Positions 6,010-13,147 of a DNA stretch of 13,210 bases are shown piece after piece. The position numbers and the translations under genes were made by a program. This stretch comes from Mesolinea sp964536465. Its GTDB lineage: Bacteria; Chloroflexota; Anaerolineae; Anaerolineales; Anaerolineaceae. The stretch is from positions 1-13,210 of the forward strand of contig CAZHXQ010000052.1 in assembly GCA_964536465.1 (NCBI GenBank), read 5' to 3'. Each line of letters begins with the position of its first letter. Position 1 is the first letter of the stretch. The notes below the pieces were generated by a model, which was not told where the DNA came from, searched no databases, and saw only the letters and a program-made list of their open reading frames with translations.

Positions 6010-8233
6010 GCCGCGTCTGCGCCCTTCCCAGCAAGAAATCATGACCTATCAAGGCGGTCTGATGGGCATTTCCGCGGTTCCTGGCAGCGGGAAAACCTGG
6101 ACGCTCTCACATTTGGCTGTGAAACTGATTCTGTCTGTAGATTTCGAGCCAGGTCAGGAACTGCTGGTGGTTACTTTTTCGAATTCTGCGGCTGACAATT
6201 TCGCCAATCGAATTGGTGAACAGCTCAGGACCAGCGGATTGATTGAGGGTTTTGGTTATCGTGTGCGCACCCTTCACGGGCTTGCCAACGACATCATCCA
6301 CGAACGACCAGACCTGGTCGGTCTTTCCAATGACTTCAGTATCATTGACGAAGCTGAATCACATGAGATCATGCAGGACCTGGTAGCCCAGGCGATGGAA
6401 AACCACTACGATTACCTGACCAGCCTGATCAGCCAGGATATATCCGAAAAGAAACGGCAAGACGTCATCAAGGCCAAATTCCCTGAATTGCTTTTAACGC
6501 TGGCTAGAAACTGGATTAAAACCGTAAAAGACAAACAAATTTCAATTGCTGAACTTGAAAATTGGCTATCTGACCCTGATACCAACCCCTTGATGTCTGT
6601 CTGTCTCGGGATTTACAGGGGTTACCAGGCAGCATTAAATTATCGCGGAGCCATCGATTTTGACGATCTGATCCGTTACGCCCTGGAATGCCTGCGGCTG
6701 GATGCTGATCTGAGCAGTCAACTGCGCCACCGCTGGCCTTACATTCTCGAGGACGAGTCGCAGGACTCAAGCAAACTTCAGCAGGAAATTTTGACTACCC
6801 TGGTTGGCGACTCTGGAAACTGGGTGCGGGTTGGCGACCCCAACCAGGCGATTTACGAGAGTTTCACTACCGCCAACCCCAATCTGCTCAAAACCTTCGT
6901 CTCTCGTGAAGATGTAACCTCAGTCGACTTACCGGTCTCTGGTCGCTCCGCGCAAAGCATTATCGATCTGGCCAACGCGATGATCGATTGGGCGCAAAAC
7001 TCCCACCCCAACTTTGCGGCCAGAGATGCCTTAGCCGAACCCTTCATCCAACCGACACCTCCCGGCGACCCGCAAAGCAACCCGGCAGACAAACCTGAGA
7101 GTCTGATGCTCATTGGCCAGGCCATGACATCCGATCAAGAGCTAGTCTTCCTAAGCCGACAGATCAAATTGTGGCTGCAGGACAACCCTGACAGCACCAT
7201 AGCCGTACTCTGCTTTCTCAACAAACGCGCTTCAGAAATCATCAATTATTTAAAGAGAGAAAAAATCGAGGTGAGCGACGTCCTGATGAAAGTTCCCGAA
7301 CCGACCCGGCTTTCTGCCGGAGTGATTGTTTTGATATTGAAATCGCTTTACGACCCCTCAAATTCTGGACATTTGGCTCGTTGTTTTGAAGTTTTCTACC
7401 GGAACTACCAGGAAAATGCCGATCTTTACCGAATGGTCAAGGCAACCAGCCAGCTGATCAGGCAGTTGCAAGCAACTGAAAATTATCTTTATCCTGATGA
7501 TATTGATTGGCTGCAAGAACTGGAAGCCGATGAGTCAAATCCCGGGTCGCTTGAGATGTTGAAGGATTTCCGTGCGGTCATCCAACGCTGGCATGCTGCC
7601 ATGATTCTGCCCCTCGACCAATTAGTGCTGGTGATCGCCCAGGACCTGGCCCTCGATAATTCAGAAATTGCCATCATCCACAAATTATCCGGTTTCATAA
7701 AATCGCTGTTAGAAAATAACCCGCAATGGTCAGAAATGGATGTCATGGATGAGTTGATCGGGATTTCCAAGAACAACCGCGGTTTTGCTACTTTCAGTCA
7801 GGCGGAAGGAAGCCTTAACCCCGATAGTTATCCTGGAAAGGTGATGGTCGCGACGGTGCACAAATCCAAAGGGCTCGAATGGGATAAGGTCTTCCTCAGC
7901 TCTGCCAACAATTACGATTATCCCAGCGGAGATGTTGACGAGGTGTATGCCTCGGAAAGATGGTTTATTGTGGACCGGCGCAACCTGGAAGCTGAGCTTT
8001 TTTATGACCTGGATTCTTTGCAAACAGCACATTCCGGTGGGATCATGCTGCGTCAATATGACAAGCAGAATGCCCGGGATGACATTGTCCGCGATCGCCT
8101 GCGCCTTTTCTACGTCGGCATGACCAGAGCGCGCCGGTCATTGACGGTCAGCTGGAATACAGGGACAAGAAATAACCTGAATATGTGCCTGCCGTTACAA
8201 TATCTGTCAACCTTGGAGAAAGATAATGGCTGA
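5999..8233 (+). CDS. UvrD/PcrA-like SF1A ATP-dependent DNA helicase
   Basis: A 744-residue helicase expected to move 3' to 5' on single-stranded DNA using ATP. All SF1A motifs can be placed: Q motif RPSQQEIM (8-15), Walker A AVPGSGKT (26-33), Ia LLVVTFSNSAADNFANRI (55-72), Ib VRTLHGLAND (89-98), the RGAIDFDDLI segment (216-225), Walker B EDESQD (251-256), III VGDPNQAIY (278-286), IV SGRS (314-317, in place of the common NYRS), V VATVHKSKGLEWD (617-629) and VI LFYVGMTRARR (703-713). It ends shortly after motif VI, so it has no fused RecB-type nuclease. It starts inside the end of the preceding gene, with GAGGTG five bases before ATG 5999, and overlaps the next gene, a nuclease, by 8 bp. A stand-alone UvrD or Rep role is possible, but the gene order points to a helicase-nuclease complex with its neighbours. 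Confidence 0.9.
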   Translation: MTDKPRLRPSQQEIMTYQGGLMGISAVPGSGKTWTLSHLAVKLILSVDFEPGQELLVVTFSNSAADNFANRIGEQLRTSGLIEGFGYRVRTLHGLANDIIHERPDLVGLSNDFSIIDEAESHEIMQDLVAQAMENHYDYLTSLISQDISEKKRQDVIKAKFPELLLTLARNWIKTVKDKQISIAELENWLSDPDTNPLMSVCLGIYRGYQAALNYRGAIDFDDLIRYALECLRLDADLSSQLRHRWPYILEDESQDSSKLQQEILTTLVGDSGNWVRVGDPNQAIYESFTTANPNLLKTFVSREDVTSVDLPVSGRSAQSIIDLANAMIDWAQNSHPNFAARDALAEPFIQPTPPGDPQSNPADKPESLMLIGQAMTSDQELVFLSRQIKLWLQDNPDSTIAVLCFLNKRASEIINYLKREKIEVSDVLMKVPEPTRLSAGVIVLILKSLYDPSNSGHLARCFEVFYRNYQENADLYRMVKATSQLIRQLQATENYLYPDDIDWLQELEADESNPGSLEMLKDFRAVIQRWHAAMILPLDQLVLVIAQDLALDNSEIAIIHKLSGFIKSLLENNPQWSEMDVMDELIGISKNNRGFATFSQAEGSLNPDSYPGKVMVATVHKSKGLEWDKVFLSSANNYDYPSGDVDEVYASERWFIVDRRNLEAELFYDLDSLQTAHSGGIMLRQYDKQNARDDIVRDRLRLFYVGMTRARRSLTVSWNTGTRNNLNMCLPLQYLSTLEKDNG

Positions 8234-9050
8234 ACTTATCCCTGCCGAATTCGTTTTCTCGCAGAGCAATTTGCAGACTTTCTCACATTGCCGGCGCCAA
8301 TTCTTACTCAGATTTGTAAAAAGGTTGGTATGGCCGGCTCAACTGGTTAGCGATCAAAGCTACGTTCGTGACCGCGAAGCCGGAGTTCGTTTTCACCGAC
8401 TGGTGCACCAGTATTTTTTAGGCTTTGAAACCCCACTGCTGATACAGGTTGCAGCCGCCGACCCGGATCAGCGTGTCCTGACCTGGCTGGAGGCATTCTT
8501 ATCGAGCCCGTTTGCCAGTCTCGAAGGCCATCTTCAGCCCGAGACCCTCTTCACAACCCTCCTGCGGGACCGTCCATTAAGTGCAAAATTTGATCTGCTG
8601 CAGATTAACGAGAGGACTCTCAAGATCTATGACTGGAAGACCTCGCGCCGGTTGCCAAACGTCTCAGTCCTGAAAAAAAAGGTTCAAAGCATGGTCTACC
8701 CCATGGTGATCTCGCGAGTTCTCGCCGTCAGGGACGAGATGGTAAATCTTGAGAGTCTGACCATGGTCTATTGGGAGGCAAATTACCCAGACCAGCCAAT
8801 GGAAATCGTCAGCCGCCAGGAAGACTGGGAAGCCTTTGAGTCCAACATCACTGCTTTGATCGAGTTGATCCTCAGTCTCAAAGAAGAGGAGTTTATCAAA
8901 ACTCCCGAAGTACGCAGATGCTCCTGGTGTGAATATCGATCTTATTGCTACCGAGGAAAGACGGCAGGATCTCTCGAGGAAAATCTGGAAGACAGTTTTT
9001 TGGATGATGGAATAAAAATCCCCGGGGAGATACTTGATCCCTGGGGCTGA
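8226..9050 (+). CDS. PD-(D/E)XK nuclease with AddB/Cas4-like 4Fe-4S cysteines
   Basis: A 274-residue free-standing RecB-family nuclease. An SxxxxFxxCRRQF start (FSQSNLQTFSHCRRQF, 11-26) provides Cys22. GVRFH (53-57) gives the motif I histidine. KFD (121-123) supplies the metal-binding Asp123. YDWKT (135-139) gives Asp136 and Lys138, the (D/E)xK pair. QSMVY (154-158) is the usual QxxxY helix. CSWCEYRSYC (232-241) gives Cys232, Cys235 and Cys241. One N-terminal plus three C-terminal cysteines is the known arrangement of the 4Fe-4S nuclease domains in AddB and Cas4. The ATG overlaps the helicase stop, with TTGGAG nearby as ribosome site. It probably provides the DNA-cutting activity for the two helicase-like proteins upstream. 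A Cas4 role is unlikely, since no cas genes or repeats are present. Confidence 0.88.
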   Translation: MAELIPAEFVFSQSNLQTFSHCRRQFLLRFVKRLVWPAQLVSDQSYVRDREAGVRFHRLVHQYFLGFETPLLIQVAAADPDQRVLTWLEAFLSSPFASLEGHLQPETLFTTLLRDRPLSAKFDLLQINERTLKIYDWKTSRRLPNVSVLKKKVQSMVYPMVISRVLAVRDEMVNLESLTMVYWEANYPDQPMEIVSRQEDWEAFESNITALIELILSLKEEEFIKTPEVRRCSWCEYRSYCYRGKTAGSLEENLEDSFLDDGIKIPGEILDPWG

Positions 9051-9073
9051 GCTGAAAATTGAATTCGATGAAG

Positions 9074-9147
9074 TGGGCAGAACAGGGCTCGAACCTGCGA
9101 CCTCATCTGTGTAAAAGATGCGCTCTGACCAACTGAGCTATCCGCCC
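9074..9147 (-). tRNA. tRNA-Val (anticodon TAC)
   Basis: On the minus strand the acceptor GGGCGGA (9147-9141) pairs with TCTGCCC (9081-9075), with one G-U pair, followed by discriminator A at 9074. The D stem is GCTC/GAGC. The anticodon stem CATCT/AGATG encloses loop TTTACAC, giving anticodon TAC for GTA/GTG valine codons. The T loop is TTCGAGC. CCA is not encoded. Its 3' end points toward the nuclease gene, whose stop lies 23 bases away, and no clear terminator separates the convergent transcripts. Confidence 0.96.
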
Positions 9148-9156
9148 GGAAAGGCT

Positions 9157-9184
9157 ATTATAAACGATAAATGAAATTAGTCAG
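9157..9184 (-). promoter_or_regulatory. Promoter of tRNA-Val
   Basis: Minus-strand TATAAT (9157-9162) ends 9 bases before the tRNA 5' end. CTGACT (9179-9184) matches four of the six -35 consensus bases with a 16-bp spacer. The -35 lies inside the first codons of the divergent FAH-family gene, so this promoter and that gene's start overlap physically. Confidence 0.6.
9159..9164 (+). promoter_or_regulatory. -10 box of the FAH operon, probably leaderless
   Basis: TATAAA on the plus strand ends 6 bases before ATG 9171, so the transcript should start at or next to the start codon. No Shine-Dalgarno lies at the normal distance; the purine-rich GGAAAGG at 9148-9154 is 16 bases away and upstream of the expected start. 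The box shares four bases with the tRNA-Val -10 on the other strand. Confidence 0.5.
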
Positions 9185-9935
9185 ATTTAAAACCAACAAT
9201 CAAGAAGCCCAGTATGGTTGGATCCACCAGGAAAAAGTTGGTCTGATCCAGGGTGACCCTTTTGGGGAGTTTCAGCGCCTTGATGCGACCATCCTGCTGA
9301 CCGACCTGGAACTTTTATTGCCCTGCCAGCCATCCAAAATCATTGCGGTGGGTCGAAATTATCCGGAACATGCGGCTGAAATGAATGCCGTCTTACCTAC
9401 TTATCCACTGCTCTTCCTCAAGCCTCCTTCCGCCTTGATCACCAATGGTGAGCCGATTCAACTGCCTGGACAATCCAATCAGGTGGAGCACGAGGCAGAA
9501 CTGGCGGTCGTGGTGGCAAAAGAGTCCAAAAACCTGGATAAGGACAATGTAAAAGACGCCATCTTTGGATACACCGTTGCCAACGACATCACAGCTCGCG
9601 ATTTGCAGGCCATCGATGGTCAGTGGACTCGTGCCAAGGGTTTTGACAGCTTTTGTCCGCTGGGTCCGTGGATCGATACACAATTCGACCCCAGCGATGC
9701 TATGATCAGTTGCCATGTCAACCAGGCACTGCGACAAATGGGTTCGACCAAAGACATGACTTTCAAGCCTGATCAACTTCTGATTTTTATCAGTTCCATC
9801 ATGACCCTCTACCCTGGTGATGTAATCCTGACCGGCACGCCCCCTGGCGTGGGGCCCCTCACAGAGGGTGATTTGGTTACGGTCCATATCGACGGGTTAG
9901 GCTCACTGGTCAACCCTGTCAGGAAAAGTGAGTAG
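9171..9935 (+). CDS. Fumarylacetoacetate hydrolase (FAH) family protein
   Basis: A 254-residue member of the FAH fold family, which contains acylpyruvases, oxaloacetate decarboxylases and 2-hydroxyhepta-2,4-diene-1,7-dioate isomerases. The divalent metal ligands are visible as Glu108 and Glu110 in VEHEAELAVVV and Asp139 in VANDITARDLQ. GRNYPEHAAEM holds the His67/Glu70 pair seen in FAHD1-like enzymes, RAKGFDSFCPLGPW holds Lys156, and LTGTPPGVGP (220-229) is the conserved turn. Residues 1-50 are the small variable N-terminal domain. Substrate cannot be assigned; FAHD1-like acylpyruvase or oxaloacetate decarboxylase activity is a reasonable guess. It is the first gene of a tight five-gene run, eight bases before the DUF503 gene, and probably has a leaderless message. 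Nothing nearby suggests an aromatic degradation pathway. Confidence 0.9.
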   Translation: MKLVRFKTNNQEAQYGWIHQEKVGLIQGDPFGEFQRLDATILLTDLELLLPCQPSKIIAVGRNYPEHAAEMNAVLPTYPLLFLKPPSALITNGEPIQLPGQSNQVEHEAELAVVVAKESKNLDKDNVKDAIFGYTVANDITARDLQAIDGQWTRAKGFDSFCPLGPWIDTQFDPSDAMISCHVNQALRQMGSTKDMTFKPDQLLIFISSIMTLYPGDVILTGTPPGVGPLTEGDLVTVHIDGLGSLVNPVRKSE

Positions 9936-9943
9936 AACCTGAT

Positions 9944-10228
9944 ATGGCCTTTTCCTACTGTAAATTAAAGTTCAAAATTGACCGTTGTGGAAGCCTAAAA
10001 GAGAAACGTACAAACCTGGCAGCTTTACTAACGCGCTTAAAAAAGTATAATCTTTCAGTCATCGAAACAGCCAGCCAGGATAACCATCAGCAGATTGAGC
10101 TTGAAATCGTGCTGGTCAGGGCCAACCAGAGCCTGCTCAACCAGGATTTGTGCTCACTGTCCGACCTGATCGAGAGAGAATTTCCGCATCTGGCGCTGTT
10201 TGAGTTCGACAAAGAAATTTACCTATAG
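9944..10228 (+). CDS. DUF503 (YlxP-like) protein
   Basis: A 94-residue protein of the DUF503/YlxP family. The hallmark GSLKEKR (residues 16-22) follows a short beta strand and leads into a helix (about 20-35); a typical beta strand with conserved acidic and Gln residues follows (VIETASQDNHQQIELEIVLV). In many bacteria the family gene lies near infB-rbfA and has been tied loosely to ribosome or RNA functions; its biochemical role is unsettled. Here it sits between the FAH-family and radical-SAM genes with 8-base gaps on both sides. No good Shine-Dalgarno precedes the ATG, so translation may be coupled to the upstream gene. Confidence 0.8.
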   Translation: MAFSYCKLKFKIDRCGSLKEKRTNLAALLTRLKKYNLSVIETASQDNHQQIELEIVLVRANQSLLNQDLCSLSDLIEREFPHLALFEFDKEIYL

Positions 10229-10236
10229 GGTGTCTT

Positions 10237-12096
10237 GTGCCAAATAATATTAGTTTGATTGAAAAGATTCTTTATTCCGTTGAGAAACCCGGCAGGTATG
10301 TCGGCGGTGAACATAACCAGATTGTGAAAGATTGGGACTCGGTTGATCTCCGCTGGTGCCTGATCTTTCCGGATATTTATGACCTCGGTCAGGCAAATTT
10401 GGGATTGGCCATACTCTACCAGATTTTGAATGCGGAAGAGTCAGTGCTGGCTGAGCGCAGTTTTGCCCCCTGGGTGGATATGGAGATTGAACTCAGGAGA
10501 CATCAGCTTCCTCTGTTCTCATTGGAAAGCAAGCAAAGCCTGCGTGATTTTGACATCCTGGGTTTCACCCTGCCCTATGAATCCATCTACACCAATGTCT
10601 TAAACATTCTCGACCTGGCTGGAATCAAGGTGCGCTCAGAGGAACGTGCCGAAAATGACCCGCTGGTGCTGGGTGGTGGGCAGGCTTGTTATAACCCTGA
10701 ACCCATGGCGGAATTTTTTGACGCTTTTGTTATTGGCGAAGGAGAAGAAGTCGTTCTTGAAATCTCGCAAGTATATAAAGATGGGAAAAAAACAGGCAAG
10801 AATAAAAGCGAACTTTTGCTCAACCTGGCAAAGATCCCGGGTGTTTATATACCTTCCCTTTATGATGTTTCCTATAATCCCGATGGCACCATCGCCATGT
10901 TTTCGCCCAAACATCCAGATGCGCCAGAAAAAATCACAAAAAGAATCGTCGCGGTTCTGCCGCCCCATCCGACAAAATTCCTTGTTCCGAACGTTGAGAT
11001 CATACACGACCGCATGTCTGTCGAGATCATGCGCGGCTGCACACGGGGTTGCCGCTTTTGCCACGCCGGCATGGTCAACCGCCCGGTCCGGCAGCGAAGT
11101 GTGGATGACATCATACCGGTGATTGAAGACGCCCTGGATTCAACCGGCTTTGATGAAGTCGGGCTTCTCTCGCTGTCATCGTCGGACCACACCCAAATTC
11201 TGGACCTCACCAGGCAGGTGCACGAGCATTTTCATGACTGCAGTCTGGCTTTTAGTCTGCCCTCGTTGCGCATCGAATCGTTCTCTCTGGACCTTATGGA
11301 TGAATTGAAGGATTTAAAACCCGGCGGCGGCTTTACTCTCGCGCCAGAAGCGGCTACAGAGAGAATGAGAGCGGTGATTAACAAACCGCTGGAAGATGAA
11401 GAGTTCTACCAAACAATAACCAGGATTTTCGAAAACGGCTGGCGGAGTATTAAACTCTATTATATGATTGGCTTGCCTACCGAGACAATGGTAGACGTGG
11501 AAGCCATTTTACAGGCTGCAATCAAAATCAAGCAGGTTGGCAGACAGGTGATTGGAAAAGGGGTAAAAATTCACCTTGGCGTTGCCACGCTGATCCCAAA
11601 ACCACACACTCCTTTCCAGTGGCTTCCGGTCGAAAGACCTGAACAGATTCAGGAGAAACTTGATTATCTCAAAGTCGGCGCCCGAAAGGCAGGGATTAAA
11701 ATTTCCTACAACCTTCCCGATTCCACCCTGCTTGAAGCCTGGCTTTCCCGCGGGGATCGCAAGCTGGGTTCTGTCATCCAGACCGCCTGGGAAAACGGCG
11801 CCAAATTTGATGCCTGGGGTGAACGCGAAAACCTGCAGATTTGGCGCAATGCCTTTAGCGCCCATCAGCTTGATCCCGATTTTTACGCTTACCGCGAAAG
11901 AGACCTGACAGAAACTCTTCCCTGGGACCATATCAACATCGGTGTCACCAGGCGCTTCCTGCAGCGAGATTACGAATGGAGCCTGATGGGACGCACCCGT
12001 CCGGATTGCCGCAACGTCTGTTTCTCATGTGGCATCCTGGATGTTTTCGGGGACCAACGCCCTGCAGAGGCCATCGGCTACTGGGGGTGCCCGTGA
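10237..12096 (+). CDS. TIGR03960-type radical SAM protein with B12-binding-like N-terminus
   Basis: A 619-residue radical SAM enzyme. Residues about 35-205 resemble a cobalamin-binding-like domain, with FPDIYDLGQANLG, a GGGQACYNPEP loop (146-156) and VIGEGEE (165-171). The radical SAM core follows, its cluster motif RGCTRGCRFC giving Cys268, Cys272 and Cys275 (CX3CX2C). The glycine-rich KPGGGFTLAPEAATERMR (361-378) and IGLPTET (411-417) are typical of the TIGR03960 group. The C-terminus has a second cysteine set, CRNVCFSC (Cys591, 595, 598) plus Cys618, which could bind a second Fe-S cluster or zinc. The start is GTG 10237 with AGGG six bases upstream. Its stop overlaps the DUF2344 start by 4 bp. 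These two proteins are neighbours or fused in many bacteria; their substrate, possibly RNA or protein modification, is unknown to me. Confidence 0.85.
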   Translation: MPNNISLIEKILYSVEKPGRYVGGEHNQIVKDWDSVDLRWCLIFPDIYDLGQANLGLAILYQILNAEESVLAERSFAPWVDMEIELRRHQLPLFSLESKQSLRDFDILGFTLPYESIYTNVLNILDLAGIKVRSEERAENDPLVLGGGQACYNPEPMAEFFDAFVIGEGEEVVLEISQVYKDGKKTGKNKSELLLNLAKIPGVYIPSLYDVSYNPDGTIAMFSPKHPDAPEKITKRIVAVLPPHPTKFLVPNVEIIHDRMSVEIMRGCTRGCRFCHAGMVNRPVRQRSVDDIIPVIEDALDSTGFDEVGLLSLSSSDHTQILDLTRQVHEHFHDCSLAFSLPSLRIESFSLDLMDELKDLKPGGGFTLAPEAATERMRAVINKPLEDEEFYQTITRIFENGWRSIKLYYMIGLPTETMVDVEAILQAAIKIKQVGRQVIGKGVKIHLGVATLIPKPHTPFQWLPVERPEQIQEKLDYLKVGARKAGIKISYNLPDSTLLEAWLSRGDRKLGSVIQTAWENGAKFDAWGERENLQIWRNAFSAHQLDPDFYAYRERDLTETLPWDHINIGVTRRFLQRDYEWSLMGRTRPDCRNVCFSCGILDVFGDQRPAEAIGYWGCP

Positions 12097-12746
12097 ATGA
12101 CACACCCATCCGAATTCGGGTTCGCTATTCCAAGGTCGGAAACCTGCGCTTTGTCGGGCATCTTGACACACAGCGTCTTTTCGAACGTGCGCTGCGTCGC
12201 GCCAACCTGCCCCTGCGCTACACGCAGGGGTTCAATAAACGTATAAGGTTAAACCTCGCAAGCGCGCTGCCGTTGGGTTTCACCAGCAGCGCTGAGGTGT
12301 TAGATTTTTGGCTGGACGAAGCATTGGATTCTCGAGAGATCTTCCAGAAGCTGCAGGAAGCCCTGCCTGCTGAAATCCGCATTATCGATCTTAATCCTGT
12401 CAGCAACTCCTTGCCATCGCTGCAGGCTTCAGTGCTGTCCAGCGATTATCGCATTTGGTTGCCCCGGAATCTAAGACCGGAAGACTTCCAACAAAAGCTG
12501 GACCAGTTACTGCAAGCGCCGGAGATTCTGGTCTCCAGGAGAAATAAAAGCGTTGACTACAAACCACTCATTTTCGAGAGTGACTTGCAGACAGATTCGG
12601 ATTCAAAGTTGGTATGGAATCTAAGACTTTCTTCAACGCCAGAAGGGAACGCCAGACCGGATGACATCCTGAATCTTCTGGAAATCAACCCGGCCGTTTG
12701 TCTGATTGAACGCGTCGGCTTAAATTTTATAACTGAGGTGGAATGA
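12093..12746 (+). CDS. DUF2344 (TIGR03936 family) protein
   Basis: A 217-residue DUF2344 protein, known as the regular companion or C-terminal fusion partner of TIGR03960 radical SAM proteins. The recognisable part is the N-terminal half: IRVRYSKVGNLRFVGHLDT (6-24), RALRRANLPLRYTQGFN (about 29-45) and the SALPLGFTSSAE segment (about 53-64). The C-terminal half is more variable. I chose GTG 12093, which overlaps the previous stop as GTGA, with GGGGGTG just upstream. The frame stays open to an ATG at 11976, but that start would lie deep inside the radical SAM gene and the extra residues are not family-like. Its end overlaps the HIT gene as ATGA. Function is unknown. Confidence 0.85.
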   Translation: MNDTPIRIRVRYSKVGNLRFVGHLDTQRLFERALRRANLPLRYTQGFNKRIRLNLASALPLGFTSSAEVLDFWLDEALDSREIFQKLQEALPAEIRIIDLNPVSNSLPSLQASVLSSDYRIWLPRNLRPEDFQQKLDQLLQAPEILVSRRNKSVDYKPLIFESDLQTDSDSKLVWNLRLSSTPEGNARPDDILNLLEINPAVCLIERVGLNFITEVE

Positions 12747-13147
12747 TGCGAGTTTGTGCTTTTTGTGGTGTGGCTGAGAAGAAAATTCCTTCCTGGGTTG
12801 TGATGGAAAGCCAGTCTTGCATGGCGTTTCTGGATAACAACCCCGTGGCTCCCTATCACACTCTGGTGATCCCAAAAGCCCATTTTGAAAACATACTGGA
12901 TGTTCCCAGGTCAGTTTTGCAGGATGTAACCGAGATGACGCGCCAGGTTTCATTGCTCTACCAGCAAAAGCTCGGGTTCGACAGCTTCCAGATTTTTACT
13001 AACGCCGGACCGCACAGCGCTCAGTCCGTCTGGCACCTTCATTTTCATGTCCTGCCCAGAATAAACGGCGATTCAATCAAATTTCAAGCCACTCCCATGC
13101 CAGAATTGGTCCATCAGTATCCTGAAATGCTCAAGCGGTTGCAGTAA
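12743..13147 (+). CDS. HIT-family (histidine triad) nucleotide hydrolase-like protein
   Basis: A 134-residue histidine triad protein; such enzymes hydrolyse or transfer nucleotides, for example from AMP-amino compounds or dinucleoside polyphosphates. The triad is WHLHFHVLP, with His98, His100 (nucleophile by family knowledge) and His102. Upstream, NAGPHSAQSV (87-96) matches the NxGxxxGQSV region but has Ala in place of the common Gly. CAFC (Cys5, Cys8), with a His such as 47, may form the structural zinc site known in many HIT proteins. PYHTLVIPKAH (37-47) is the usual strand before helix 1. GAGG precedes two adjacent ATGs, 12743 and 12746; the second has the better spacing. It ends the operon, and no clear terminator is visible in the remaining 63 bases. 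Confidence 0.9.
   Translation: MMRVCAFCGVAEKKIPSWVVMESQSCMAFLDNNPVAPYHTLVIPKAHFENILDVPRSVLQDVTEMTRQVSLLYQQKLGFDSFQIFTNAGPHSAQSVWHLHFHVLPRINGDSIKFQATPMPELVHQYPEMLKRLQ

Noticed and set aside
8226..9050. Cas4 and a CRISPR adaptation module
   Set aside because: The nuclease looks Cas4-like in its cysteines, but there are no cas1 or cas2 genes, no direct repeats with spacers, and the gene is locked to helicase genes.
9051..9073. Terminator for the nuclease gene or tRNA-Val
   Set aside because: The 23 bases between them contain no stable hairpin with a T run in either direction.
9393..9887. Minus-strand open frame of 164 codons opposite the FAH-family gene
   Set aside because: It is antisense to a gene with intact catalytic motifs; no promoter, ribosome site or family features were seen.
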